A DNA stretch of 9,520 nt from QHXW01 sp041486185. GTDB taxonomy: Bacteria; Acidobacteriota; Terriglobia; Bryobacterales; Bryobacteraceae. Under the pieces are notes generated by a model, which saw nothing but the letters and a program-made list of their open reading frames with translations, did not search any database and had not been told where the DNA came from. Below, one piece after another: positions 1-7,828 of the stretch (positions are counted from its first letter, which is position 1; every line of letters begins with the position of its first letter). Position numbers and translations under genes: made by a program. The stretch covers positions 1 through 9,520 of the forward strand of contig JBGPKX010000244.1 of assembly GCA_041486185.1 (NCBI GenBank). The letters are read 5' to 3'.

Positions 1-172
1 CCGTGCCCGGGATGGTGACGCTCCGCCAGAACTCGTCGCGCAGCGCGGGAATCTTCCCGAGCGCCGTCTCGAGGCCGGCCGCGTTCCGCGCCATCCCGCA
101 GTCCTCCCACATGATCCGGCCGAGCTCGCGATGGAACGAGGTCACGCTGCGCGTGCCGCGGATCGCGAGCAG

Positions 173-181
<9 letters not shown>
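1..181 (-). pseudogene. SdhA C-terminal fragment (foreign-looking), minus strand, runs off left edge
   Basis: Reading the reverse complement from about 181 down to 2 gives 59 uninterrupted codons that align without gaps to the C-terminal helical region of succinate dehydrogenase flavoprotein. Landmarks are LLAIRGTRSVTSFHRELG, a DCGMAR motif and LGKIPALRDEFW. By hand, 33 of 59 residues match the plus-strand SdhA encoded at 647-823 of this same window, so the two are homologous but clearly different genes. Third codon positions are G or C in 57 of 59 codons, against roughly 80% over the matching plus-strand stretch, which suggests another genome. The homology stops at about 178-181; beyond that the minus strand is simply antisense to the second sdhA. 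The N-terminal part is absent and the C-terminus lies outside the window. There is no usable start codon here. Confidence 0.85.
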
Positions 182-1102
<921 letters not shown>

Positions 1103-1104
1103 CG

Positions 1105-1878
1105 ATGCGAATTACGCTTCACGTCTGGCGGCAGAAGAGCGCAAACCAGCCCGGCCGCATGGTCCGGTACGAAGCCCGTGAGGTGAATCCGGAAATGTCG
1201 TTTCTGGAAATGCTGGACGTGGTCAACGAAGAACTGACGCTGAAGGGCGAAGATCCTATCGCCTTCGACAGCGATTGCCGCGAAGGCATCTGCGGGATGT
1301 GCGGCTTCATGATCGACGGTGTGGCGCACGGCCCGCGTCGCGGCACCACCGTCTGCCAGCTTCACATGCGAAAATTCAAAGACGGCGACGTGCTGTACCT
1401 CGAACCGTGGCGGGCGCGCGCGTTTCCGGTGATTAAAGATCTGGTGGTCGACCGTAGCGCGTTTGACCGGGTCATCGCCGCAGGCGGATTCATTTCCGTG
1501 CCGGCCGGCAGCGCTCCCGACGGCAACACCATCCTGGTGCCCAAGCAGAACGCCGAGATTGCCATGGATGCGGCGGCCTGCATCGGGTGCGGCGCTTGCG
1601 TGGCGGCTTGCCCCAACGCCTCGGCATCGCTATTCACTGGCGCCAAAATCACCCATCTTGGCGTGTTGCCGCAAGGCCAGCCCGAGCGCTATGAACGCGC
1701 GGCGCACATGGTGGCGCAGGCGGCAGCCGAGATGTTCGGGAGCTGCACCAACATCGGCGAGTGCGAAGCGGTTTGCCCCAAGGAGATCAAGCTCGAGGCG
1801 ATCGCGCGCATGAACCACGACTTCATTAAGGCAAGCTGGATGAACCGCGGGGCGTCGGGCAACGGTGCGAGCGGGTAG
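1105..1878 (+). CDS. sdhB: Succinate dehydrogenase iron-sulfur subunit
   Basis: SdhB carries electrons from the SdhA flavin through three Fe-S clusters towards quinone. The 257-residue product is a normal full length. The N-terminal ferredoxin domain has C58, C63, C66 and C84 for the [2Fe-2S] cluster (CREGICGMC). The C-terminal domain has CIGCGACVAAC (C159, C162, C165) and CTNIGECEAVCP (C214, C220, C224), together with C169, for the [4Fe-4S] and [3Fe-4S] clusters. The ATG at 1105 is preferred over an in-frame ATG at 1009 inside sdhA: it gives the usual N-terminus (MRITLHVWRQ) and lies 2 nt after the sdhA stop. A GGAG at 1089-1092, inside sdhA, is a somewhat distant ribosome-binding site, so the two genes are probably translationally coupled. 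No membrane-anchor (sdhC) gene follows; in this subclass it normally precedes sdhA, which would be beyond the junction. Confidence 0.95.
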   Translation: MRITLHVWRQKSANQPGRMVRYEAREVNPEMSFLEMLDVVNEELTLKGEDPIAFDSDCREGICGMCGFMIDGVAHGPRRGTTVCQLHMRKFKDGDVLYLEPWRARAFPVIKDLVVDRSAFDRVIAAGGFISVPAGSAPDGNTILVPKQNAEIAMDAAACIGCGACVAACPNASASLFTGAKITHLGVLPQGQPERYERAAHMVAQAAAEMFGSCTNIGECEAVCPKEIKLEAIARMNHDFIKASWMNRGASGNGASG

Positions 1879-1880
1879 GC

Positions 1881-1958
1881 GCGCCGGCATCGATTTCGGT
1901 GGGACTGCGTCCGGCTACGAGCGTCGCCTGCATCGCCGCGGAGCCAATCTGCCGGCGC
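1881..1958. repeat. 9-bp inverted repeat between sdhB and deoC
   Basis: The arms gcgccggca (1881-1889) and tgccggcgc (1950-1958) are perfect reverse complements about 60 nt apart, in the 112-nt gap between the sdhB stop and the deoC start. The sequence could fold as a long hairpin. There is no T-run after it, so it does not look like a classical intrinsic terminator. In such GC-rich DNA a 9-bp match could also be chance. Confidence 0.3.
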
Positions 1959-1990
1959 AATAGAACGGGCGGAGTAAGACGGGACGCAAT

Positions 1991-2716
1991 ATGGACTACA
2001 CCTACGAAAACATCGCCAAAATGATCGATCACTCGCTGCTGAATCCCACGCTCACCGCCGGCGATCTGGAGCAAGGGATCGAACTGGCCCTGGCCTACGA
2101 CGTAGCCAGCGTGTGCATCCTGCCCTATTATTTGAAGCGCTGCGCGGATCGCCTGCGTGGCAGCACAGTGAAGGCAAGCACGACCATTGGCTTCCCGCAC
2201 GGCGGGCATACGACAGCGGTGAAACTCGCCGAAGCCATGCGAGCGCTGGCCGATGGTGGCGAGGAACTGGACATGGTGGTCAACATCAGCAAGGCGCTGA
2301 GCGGCGACTGGGACTACGTCCGTGACGACATCGGGGCCGTGATCGAGACAGTGCACGAGGCCAGCCAGAAGGTCAAGGTGATCTTCGAGAACTGCTATTT
2401 GAATGACCAGCAGAAAATCCAGCTGTGTGCAATTTGCGGCGAGCTGGGCGCCGACTGGGTCAAGACTTCGACCGGTTACGGCACAGGCGGCGCGACGGTT
2501 GAAGACCTGCAACTAATGCGCAAGCACGCGCCGCCACGCGTTCAGGTGAAGGCGGCCGGCGGCGTGCGCGACCTGGACATGCTGCTGCGTGTGAAGGCGA
2601 TCGGGGTGACGCGCGTGGGAGCTTCACGCACGGCTGGGATGCTGGATGAGTGCCGGCGAAGGCTCGGGTTGCCGGCGATTCCGGCGGTGGCCGGCGCAAC
2701 TCTTCCGCGTCACTGA
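1991..2716 (+). CDS. deoC: Deoxyribose-phosphate aldolase
   Basis: DeoC is a cytoplasmic class I aldolase that splits 2-deoxyribose 5-phosphate into acetaldehyde and glyceraldehyde 3-phosphate during deoxynucleoside catabolism. The 241-residue product is close to the usual 220-260. All expected active-site positions are present: Asp13 in MIDHSLL, Asp94 in ELDMVVN, the Schiff-base Lys158 in VKTSTGYG, and Lys187 in QVKAAGGVR. The phosphate-binding glycine stretches (STGYGTGG, AAGGVR, RVGASR) are also intact. VIFENCYL replaces the more common VILETGYL near residue 130, a variant that does not touch the catalytic Lys or Asp. The ATG at 1991 gives the normal N-terminus. The Shine-Dalgarno is weak: a GGAG lies about 16 nt upstream. 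No deoxynucleoside kinase or phosphorylase gene is adjacent, and the gene seems to stand alone. Confidence 0.95.
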   Translation: MDYTYENIAKMIDHSLLNPTLTAGDLEQGIELALAYDVASVCILPYYLKRCADRLRGSTVKASTTIGFPHGGHTTAVKLAEAMRALADGGEELDMVVNISKALSGDWDYVRDDIGAVIETVHEASQKVKVIFENCYLNDQQKIQLCAICGELGADWVKTSTGYGTGGATVEDLQLMRKHAPPRVQVKAAGGVRDLDMLLRVKAIGVTRVGASRTAGMLDECRRRLGLPAIPAVAGATLPRH

Positions 2717-2723
2717 TGCGCCT

Positions 2724-2891
2724 CTAGTCCGGCTTGCGCCAGGTCAGTGTGATGAACGCCGATCTCGCTGGTTGTGGCATGGTGTCGTACTTTCCGAAAA
2801 GTGCAATGGGGTCGGAGTATTTGGTGCCTAGTAAGTCACCCAGGCCGGCTTGCACCTGCATATTGCCCGGCAGCCGCTTCGAGCTGACGGG
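2724..2891 (-). pseudogene. Remnant of the C-terminus of a TonB-dependent receptor
   Basis: On the minus strand, 2891 down to 2724 is an open run of codons ending in TAG (2724-2726). It reads PVSSKRLPGN, then GLGDLLGTKYSDPIALFGKY, then DTMPQPARSAFITLTWRKPD. This matches the last strands of TonB-dependent outer-membrane receptors, which usually end as NL-x-YADP ... D-x-PQPGR-x-x-x-x-LTW. The match is recognised by pattern, not by a search. An in-frame TAG at 2892-2894 cuts it off and nothing barrel-like continues upstream, where the isomerase promoter and gene lie. The longest ATG-started version, 2861 down to 2724, would be only 45 residues. It is best read as the tail of a receptor gene destroyed by deletion or rearrangement between deoC and the isomerase gene. 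Confidence 0.6.
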
Positions 2892-2906
2892 CTACACCCA
2901 GCCCTG

Positions 2907-2915
2907 TGGCATACT
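2907..2915 (+). promoter_or_regulatory. Possible extended -10 promoter, leaderless start of the isomerase gene
   Basis: TGG followed by CATACT (2910-2915) resembles an extended -10 element. A TGAC core at 2885-2888 is a poor, rather distant -35 candidate. Transcription would begin about 6-8 nt after 2915, essentially at the ATG at 2923. There is no Shine-Dalgarno before that ATG, which fits a leaderless mRNA. This is only a motif-level call. Confidence 0.3.
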
Positions 2916-2922
2916 GATCCGG

Positions 2923-3840
2923 ATGATGAAACTAGGGTTTGTCAGCGCCATCTTGCCTGATTTAACACTGCAACAGGTCGCGAGCTTTGCCGCCGCCAAC
3001 GGGTACGACTGCGTCGAAGTGATGTGCTGGCCCAAAGGCAAAGCCGAACGGCGTTACGCCGGTGTGACGCACATCGATGTGGCCGGGTTCGCGAAAGACG
3101 ACGCCGCGCGCGTGCACGACACGATGGCCAAGGCCGGGGTAGCCATCAGCGGCCTGGGCTATTATCCCAACCCGCTCGCGCCCGATCCCGCCGAGGCGCG
3201 CGTATATGTCGAACACCTGCGCCATGTCATCCAGGCGGCGAAGCTGCTGGGCCTGGGTGTGGTCAACACCTTCGTGGGCCGCGACTGGACCAAATCGGTC
3301 GACGATAACTGGCCGCGGTTTCTGGAAACCTGGCGGCCGCTCATCAAATTCGCTGAAGATCACGGCATCAAGATCGGCATCGAAAACTGTCCCATGGCCT
3401 TCACCAAGGACGAATGGCCGGGCGGCAAGAACCTCATGACGTCACCCAGCATCTGGCGGCGCGCCTTTGACGACATTCCCAGCCGGAACTTCGGTCTCAA
3501 TTTCGATCCTTCGCACTTCATCTGGCAGCGCATGAACTATCTGAAGCCGCTGCGCGAATTTCGCCACCGCATGTTCCACGTCCACGCCAAGGACGCGCGC
3601 CTCGATCAGGGCCGGCTAAATGATGTCGGCATCATGGCGCACCCCAACGATTTCCATACGCCCAAGCTTCCGGGCCTGGGCGACGTCGACTGGGGCAAGT
3701 TCTTTTCCGTGCTGAGCGAGACGGGCTACGATGGCGCGGTATGTGTGGAAGTCGAGGACCGGGCCTACGAAGGTTCGCTCGATAACCGCAAAGTGTCGCT
3801 CCAGCACAGCGCGCGTTACCTGCGGCAGTACGTCCCATGA
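2923..3840 (+). CDS. Sugar phosphate isomerase/epimerase-like TIM-barrel protein
   Basis: This 305-residue protein belongs to the xylose isomerase-like / AP endonuclease 2 TIM-barrel family (IolE/IolI-type), which isomerises, epimerises or eliminates keto-sugars and related compounds using a divalent metal. The metal-site residues are recognisable: Glu154 (IGIENCPM), Asp195 (NFDPSHF), His221 (FHVHAKD) and Glu276 (VCVEVED). The barrel begins at LGFVSAILPDLTLQQVA. There is no signal peptide, so it should be cytoplasmic. ATG 2923 (or 2926) is chosen because the frame upstream, with an ATG at 2734, runs through the receptor remnant and encodes nothing family-like. The last codons (SARYLRQYVP) are duplicated just before the DUF169 gene at 7839-7873. 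It is followed after 76 nt by the haem protein gene. The substrate cannot be told from sequence; a 3-keto-sugar is plausible given the DUF1080 neighbour. Confidence 0.88.
   Translation: MMKLGFVSAILPDLTLQQVASFAAANGYDCVEVMCWPKGKAERRYAGVTHIDVAGFAKDDAARVHDTMAKAGVAISGLGYYPNPLAPDPAEARVYVEHLRHVIQAAKLLGLGVVNTFVGRDWTKSVDDNWPRFLETWRPLIKFAEDHGIKIGIENCPMAFTKDEWPGGKNLMTSPSIWRRAFDDIPSRNFGLNFDPSHFIWQRMNYLKPLREFRHRMFHVHAKDARLDQGRLNDVGIMAHPNDFHTPKLPGLGDVDWGKFFSVLSETGYDGAVCVEVEDRAYEGSLDNRKVSLQHSARYLRQYVP
3806..3840 (+). repeat. 35-bp direct repeat, left copy (3' end of isomerase gene)
   Basis: The last 35 nt of the isomerase gene, from acagcgcgcgttacctg to the stop in cccatga, recur at 7839-7873 with 3 differences. 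The two copies are about 4.0 kb apart in the same orientation and exactly bracket the haem-protein and DUF1080 genes. Sequences after the two copies (from 3841 and 7874) are unrelated. Confidence 0.85.
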
Positions 3841-3889
3841 CCCACAGCGCTACGACACTCGAAGACCCGTCCGCTCCGCCCAAAGCACG

Positions 3890-3915
3890 GCCCCGGTGTT
3901 AAGCCCCGGTGTTAA
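3890..3915 (+). repeat. Perfect tandem repeat (2 x 13 bp) just upstream of the haem protein start
   Basis: The 13-mer gccccggtgttaa occurs twice back to back (3890-3902 and 3903-3915) and ends one base before the ATG at 3917. It occupies the place where a ribosome-binding site would be expected, and no Shine-Dalgarno is visible. It could be a regulator site or a simple slippage duplication. Confidence 0.7.
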
Positions 3916-3916
3916 C

Positions 3917-6900
3917 ATGACACCTATGATTGCGACAGCATCGCGGGGATCGCGCCGCTTGTGGCTGCGGATGTCTTGGGCCGGCGCCTTACTGGCCGTT
4001 GCGGTCATATTTGCCGCGGGCGGAGACACCGGTTCGGCGCACGTCGCACCCACTGGCCTCGCGGCGATTCACGTACCGCCCGGCTTCAAAGTGGAGAAGG
4101 TCGCGGGAGCGGGGCTTGTCAACTACCCGATGATGGGCACCATCGACGATCGCGGCCGTCTGTTTCTGTGCGAATCGTCGGGAAACACGCTGACCACCGA
4201 GCAAATGGCCGCCAAGCCAGATTACGTCGTCCGCATGCTCGAGGATACCAATGGCGATGGCGTCTACGATAAGAGCACGATTTTTGCCGATAAACTCACC
4301 CTGCCCGCGGGCGCCGTCTGGTACCGCGGCAGCTTGTATGTCGCCGCACCGCCCGACCTGATCCGCCTGACGGACACCGATGGCGACGGTGTCGCCGATC
4401 AGCGCGAGGTCATCGTTACGGGCTGGCACCTCTCGTCGAATGCCGCCAGCCTGCACGGCCCATTTTTCGGCCCCGACGGCTGGCTGTATCTCACCGATGG
4501 CCGGCACGGGTACGACATCAAAGCCAAAGACGGCCGCGAATTCAAAGGCCAAGCCTCGCGCATCTGGCGCGTGCGACCGGACGGCACCGGCCTCGAATGG
4601 GTATCGGGCGGTGGCTTCGATAATCCCGTCGAGCTGGTTTTTCTGCCGACCGGTGAAACCATCGGTACCATGACGTACTTTCAGGATCCGCGCGATGGCC
4701 AGCGTGACGCCTTAATGCACTGGGTCTGGGGCGGCGTGTATCCGAAATGGTACTCGGTGGTGAGCGAGTTCAAGCGTACCGGCGACCTGATGCCGGTCAT
4801 GACCAAGTTCGCGCGCATCGCGCCAGCCGGCCTGGCACTCTATCGCGGGACAAGTTTCGGCCAGTCGTTTCAAGGCAATCTTTTTAGCGCGCAGTTCAAT
4901 CCGCACCGTGTTCAGCGCCACATTCTGTCGCGCGAGGGCGCCACGTTCCGCACCGAGGACAGCGATTTTCTGACCTCGGCGGACCCGGACTTTCATCCCA
5001 CCGATGTGATGGAAGACGCCGACGGCAGCCTGCTGGTGGTCGATACCGGCGCATGGTTCATTCACGGCTGCCCCATCTCGCGTGTGGCCAAACCCGAAAT
5101 CAAAGGCAGTATCTATCGCATCCGCAAAATCGGGGCGCCGCCGGTCCGCGATGCGCGCGGGGAAGCGCTGAAGCTTCCCGAGAAGACGCCGGCCGATCTG
5201 GCCGTGCACCTGGCCGGCTCGCGGCCCGCCGTGCGTGACCGCGCAGTCGAGTTGCTCGTGGAAGCTGGCGAACCCGCAGTGGATGCGCTCATACATGTGC
5301 GCGGGCATTCGCCGTCGTACGAAGCGCGTGCCGCGGCCGTGTGGGCGCTATTTCGCATCGGCACGCCACGCGCCCAGGAGGGCGTTCGTGCCGCTCTCGA
5401 TGATGCCAATTTTCGCGTGCGAGTTGCCGCTGCGCGCGCGGCAGGCATGGCCAAAGATCGCGCGGCGGTGGACCGTTTGATAAAAATGGCGAAGCAAGAC
5501 CAGCCGGAGGCCCGAAGGCAGGCGGCCACGGCCCTGGGACAGATCGGCGACACGCGCGCCGTTCCGGATCTGCTCGCTGCAGCGGCTCGCGCCGACGATC
5601 GCTTCATCGACCACTCTGTCATATACGCCCTGATTGAGTTGAAAACGCCAGGCCCGGCGCTCGAAGCGCTCAAAAATCCCGATCCCAAAATCCACAAAGC
5701 TGCGCTGATTGCACTGGATCAGATGGATGACTCGCCACTCACCGCGGGACAGGTTACGCCGGCGCTCAGCGACAAGGATAAGCCGCTCCGCACCGCGGCC
5801 CTATGGGTGGCGTCACATCATGCGGACTGGTCCGGATCCGTTCTGAGCTTTCTCAATGGCCGCCTTGGCTCTCCAGAGTTTCCCGGTGGCGAGGCCGGGC
5901 CGGTGCGCGATGCCCTGCTTTCGTTCTGTTCCGACGCCGGCGTGCAGAAGATGGTGGGCGATTTGCTGGGCGATGCGGCGAGCGGCGCGAAACGCGAACT
6001 GTTCCTGCTGGACACCATCGATCGCTGCGCGCTGAAAGAATTTCCGGCTTCGTGGACAGAACACATCGGCGGACTGCTGGAACATGCCACACCTGAAGTG
6101 CGCCTGCGGGCCTTGAATCTGATTCGCGCGCTGCAGATCCCCGGGCTCAACGATCGCATCGAGAAGATCGCATCGAGCGAAGCTTCACCCGCGGAGTTGC
6201 GGACCACAGCGCTGGCCGTGCTGCTGCGAGAACATCCCGGCCTCAATGACGCGGCGCTGAAATTCCTATTGAATCAGCTAGGCCGGGACCATGACGCCGC
6301 GCAGCGCCTCTCGGCAGCACTGGCGCTCGGCAAAGCCAAGTTAACCGACGCGCAACTGCAAACCCTGGCGCGGCAGTACCTGCAGCACTCCGACGCACTC
6401 ATCCTGCCGAGTTTGCTGGATGCATACCGCAATTCGGAACATGAGGAGGCCGGAAAGGCCATGGTTGCGGCCCTTCTGAAATCTTCCGTTTCGATCGGGG
6501 AGCCCGATGCCAAGCGGCTGCAGGACATTCTCGCTAAATATCCCGAGACCGTGCGCACCGCCGCGCGCCCCCTGCTGGCTCGCCTCCAGGAGCTGCAAAG
6601 GGCCCGTATCGCGGAGCTAAGAAAGCTCGAGCCTTTACTCTCCGCCGGAGGTGACGTGGGCCGTGGACGCCGCATCTTTTATGGCGAAAAAGTGGGCTGC
6701 TATGAGTGCCACACCATTGGGAACCAGGGCGGCCACGTGGGTCCGGATCTCACCGGAGTGGGAGCCATCCGTTCGGGTCACGATATCCTCGAAGCCATCG
6801 TCTTTCCCAGCGCCAGCTTTGTGCCGGGATTTGAGATTTACAATGTGGAAACGAGAACCGAAACCTACTCCGGCGTGAGGGGCGACGATACGGCTGACGC

Positions 6901-7096
6901 CCTCACCCTGGTCACCGGACCGCACGCCGAAGTTCGCATTCCCAGAAAGCAGATCGTATCTATTAAGCCTTCCAACGTTTCGCTGATGCCCGAGGGTCTG
7001 GATGAAAGTCTGACGCAATCCGAGTTCATCGACCTGCTTACGTTCTTGCAATCGCAGAAATCGCGCGAGATCGCGCAGGTTCGCACGCCGAACTAA
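3917..7096 (+). CDS. Exported beta-propeller/HEAT-repeat/c-type cytochrome protein (Planctomycete-type haem-binding dehydrogenase-like)
   Basis: This 1059-residue protein has the three-part layout of the putative membrane-bound dehydrogenase plus haem-binding proteins common in Planctomycetes, Verrucomicrobia and Acidobacteria (TIGR02604/TIGR02603 type, from memory). A signal peptide occupies residues 1-41: arginines at 10-18, a hydrophobic core at 19-34, likely cleavage near GSA/H. Residues about 52-410 form a sorbosone/glucose dehydrogenase-like beta-propeller with two Ca-loop-like motifs, DTNGDGVYD at 110 and DTDGDGVAD at 153. Residues about 420-890 are helical HEAT-type repeats. The C-terminus is a c-type cytochrome with CYECH (Cys928, Cys931, His932) and Met1024 in SLMPEGL as the likely second axial ligand. 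It should act in the periplasm, passing electrons from an oxidised substrate, probably a sugar or alcohol, to the haem. ATG 3917 is chosen because the longer frame (ATG 3731) overlaps the isomerase gene; ATG 3926 is also possible. It sits 11 nt before the DUF1080 gene. Confidence 0.9.
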   Translation: MTPMIATASRGSRRLWLRMSWAGALLAVAVIFAAGGDTGSAHVAPTGLAAIHVPPGFKVEKVAGAGLVNYPMMGTIDDRGRLFLCESSGNTLTTEQMAAKPDYVVRMLEDTNGDGVYDKSTIFADKLTLPAGAVWYRGSLYVAAPPDLIRLTDTDGDGVADQREVIVTGWHLSSNAASLHGPFFGPDGWLYLTDGRHGYDIKAKDGREFKGQASRIWRVRPDGTGLEWVSGGGFDNPVELVFLPTGETIGTMTYFQDPRDGQRDALMHWVWGGVYPKWYSVVSEFKRTGDLMPVMTKFARIAPAGLALYRGTSFGQSFQGNLFSAQFNPHRVQRHILSREGATFRTEDSDFLTSADPDFHPTDVMEDADGSLLVVDTGAWFIHGCPISRVAKPEIKGSIYRIRKIGAPPVRDARGEALKLPEKTPADLAVHLAGSRPAVRDRAVELLVEAGEPAVDALIHVRGHSPSYEARAAAVWALFRIGTPRAQEGVRAALDDANFRVRVAAARAAGMAKDRAAVDRLIKMAKQDQPEARRQAATALGQIGDTRAVPDLLAAAARADDRFIDHSVIYALIELKTPGPALEALKNPDPKIHKAALIALDQMDDSPLTAGQVTPALSDKDKPLRTAALWVASHHADWSGSVLSFLNGRLGSPEFPGGEAGPVRDALLSFCSDAGVQKMVGDLLGDAASGAKRELFLLDTIDRCALKEFPASWTEHIGGLLEHATPEVRLRALNLIRALQIPGLNDRIEKIASSEASPAELRTTALAVLLREHPGLNDAALKFLLNQLGRDHDAAQRLSAALALGKAKLTDAQLQTLARQYLQHSDALILPSLLDAYRNSEHEEAGKAMVAALLKSSVSIGEPDAKRLQDILAKYPETVRTAARPLLARLQELQRARIAELRKLEPLLSAGGDVGRGRRIFYGEKVGCYECHTIGNQGGHVGPDLTGVGAIRSGHDILEAIVFPSASFVPGFEIYNVETRTETYSGVRGDDTADALTLVTGPHAEVRIPRKQIVSIKPSNVSLMPEGLDESLTQSEFIDLLTFLQSQKSREIAQVRTPN

Positions 7097-7107
7097 CGGC
7101 TAAAACT

Positions 7108-7815
7108 ATGATGTTCATTCTCCTTCTTCTTTTGTGTGTGCCGTTTGCGTCCGCGGCCGGTCCGAAGCTCGGGCCCAAAATCAAACTGTTCAACGGCAAG
7201 AGTCTCGGCGGCTTCTATACGTATCTTGAGAAGCACGGAAAAAACAACGATCCCGATCACGTCTTTCGCGTCGAGAACGGCGCGGTGCACGTCTCCGGTA
7301 CGGAATTCGGCTACTTCATCACAGAAAAGGAGTACGAAAACTACTATCTGCATACCGTGTTCCGCTGGGGAGAACAGACCTACGAACCCCGCAAGGACAA
7401 AGCGCGGGACAGCGGCGTGCTGTTCCACGTGAATGGCGAGGACAAGATCTGGCCGCATTCCATCGAATTTCAGATGATCGAAGGCGGGACGGGAGACATC
7501 ATCCTGGTCGGCGATACACGGCTGACGGTGAAAGGCGAGACCAAGGACAAGGGCCGCTTCGACCGGTTCGGGAAAGGTCCCTGGAAGGACGTGGCCGGCT
7601 ATCGAGATCCCCAAAACGAAGTGGAGAAGCCGCACGGCCAATGGAACTGCCTTGAGTTGTGGGCGGTCGGCGACACGGTGCGCTACTTCGTGAATCACAA
7701 GCTGGTGAACGAAGGCACGGGTTCCTCATTGACCAAGGGCCGGATTCTATTTCAATCCGAAGGGGCGGAAGTCTATTTCAAGACCATGGAGCTGCGGCAG
7801 GTTTTAACACCGTAG
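7108..7815 (+). CDS. Secreted DUF1080 protein (3-keto-disaccharide hydrolase family)
   Basis: The 235-residue product matches the DUF1080 / 3-keto-disaccharide hydrolase family (PF06439), a concanavalin-like beta-sandwich related to glycoside-binding folds. Landmarks are the opening IKLFNGKSLGGFYTYL (25-40), YENYYLHTVFRWGE (76-89), RDSGVLFHVNGE (100-111), HSIEFQMIEGGTGDIILVG (117-135), WNCLELWAVGDTVRYFVN (179-196) and the closing GRILFQSEGAEVYFKTMELR (211-230). A short signal peptide (residues about 1-17, cleavage near ASA/AG) lacks a positively charged n-region, which is unusual but tolerable; Cys10 does not make a good lipobox. It starts 11 nt after the haem protein stop, so the two are surely co-transcribed. 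Characterised relatives hydrolyse glycosides whose sugar has been oxidised at C3, which fits a dehydrogenase-like neighbour. Specificity here is unknown. Confidence 0.9.
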   Translation: MMFILLLLLCVPFASAAGPKLGPKIKLFNGKSLGGFYTYLEKHGKNNDPDHVFRVENGAVHVSGTEFGYFITEKEYENYYLHTVFRWGEQTYEPRKDKARDSGVLFHVNGEDKIWPHSIEFQMIEGGTGDIILVGDTRLTVKGETKDKGRFDRFGKGPWKDVAGYRDPQNEVEKPHGQWNCLELWAVGDTVRYFVNHKLVNEGTGSSLTKGRILFQSEGAEVYFKTMELRQVLTP

Positions 7816-7828
7816 CCGGCCTGGAGCC

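Noticed and set aside
131..172. ATG at 131 as the start of an SdhA-like gene
   Set aside because: Residues read before about 170 do not resemble SdhA; this stretch is antisense to the minus-strand SdhA fragment and is open only because of high GC.
1826..2512. 228-codon open frame on the minus strand over deoC
   Set aside because: It is antisense to a well-supported deoC with intact catalytic residues and resembles no family I recognise.
2734..2922. Upstream extension of the isomerase gene to ATG 2734
   Set aside because: The added residues have no family similarity and lie over the receptor remnant and the putative promoter.
3731..3916. Upstream extension of the haem protein to ATG 3731
   Set aside because: It would overlap the isomerase gene by 110 nt and push the signal peptide into the interior.
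3989..4552. 187-codon minus-strand open frame, and similar long antisense frames at 4712-5308 and 5113-5697
   Set aside because: They are shadows of the haem-protein gene, whose propeller, HEAT and CxxCH features fix the coding frame.
7108..7161. Lipoprotein signal (Cys10) in the DUF1080 protein
   Set aside because: The residues before Cys10 are only leucines, with no usual lipobox Ala/Gly at -1, and an ordinary cleavage site ASA/AG fits better.
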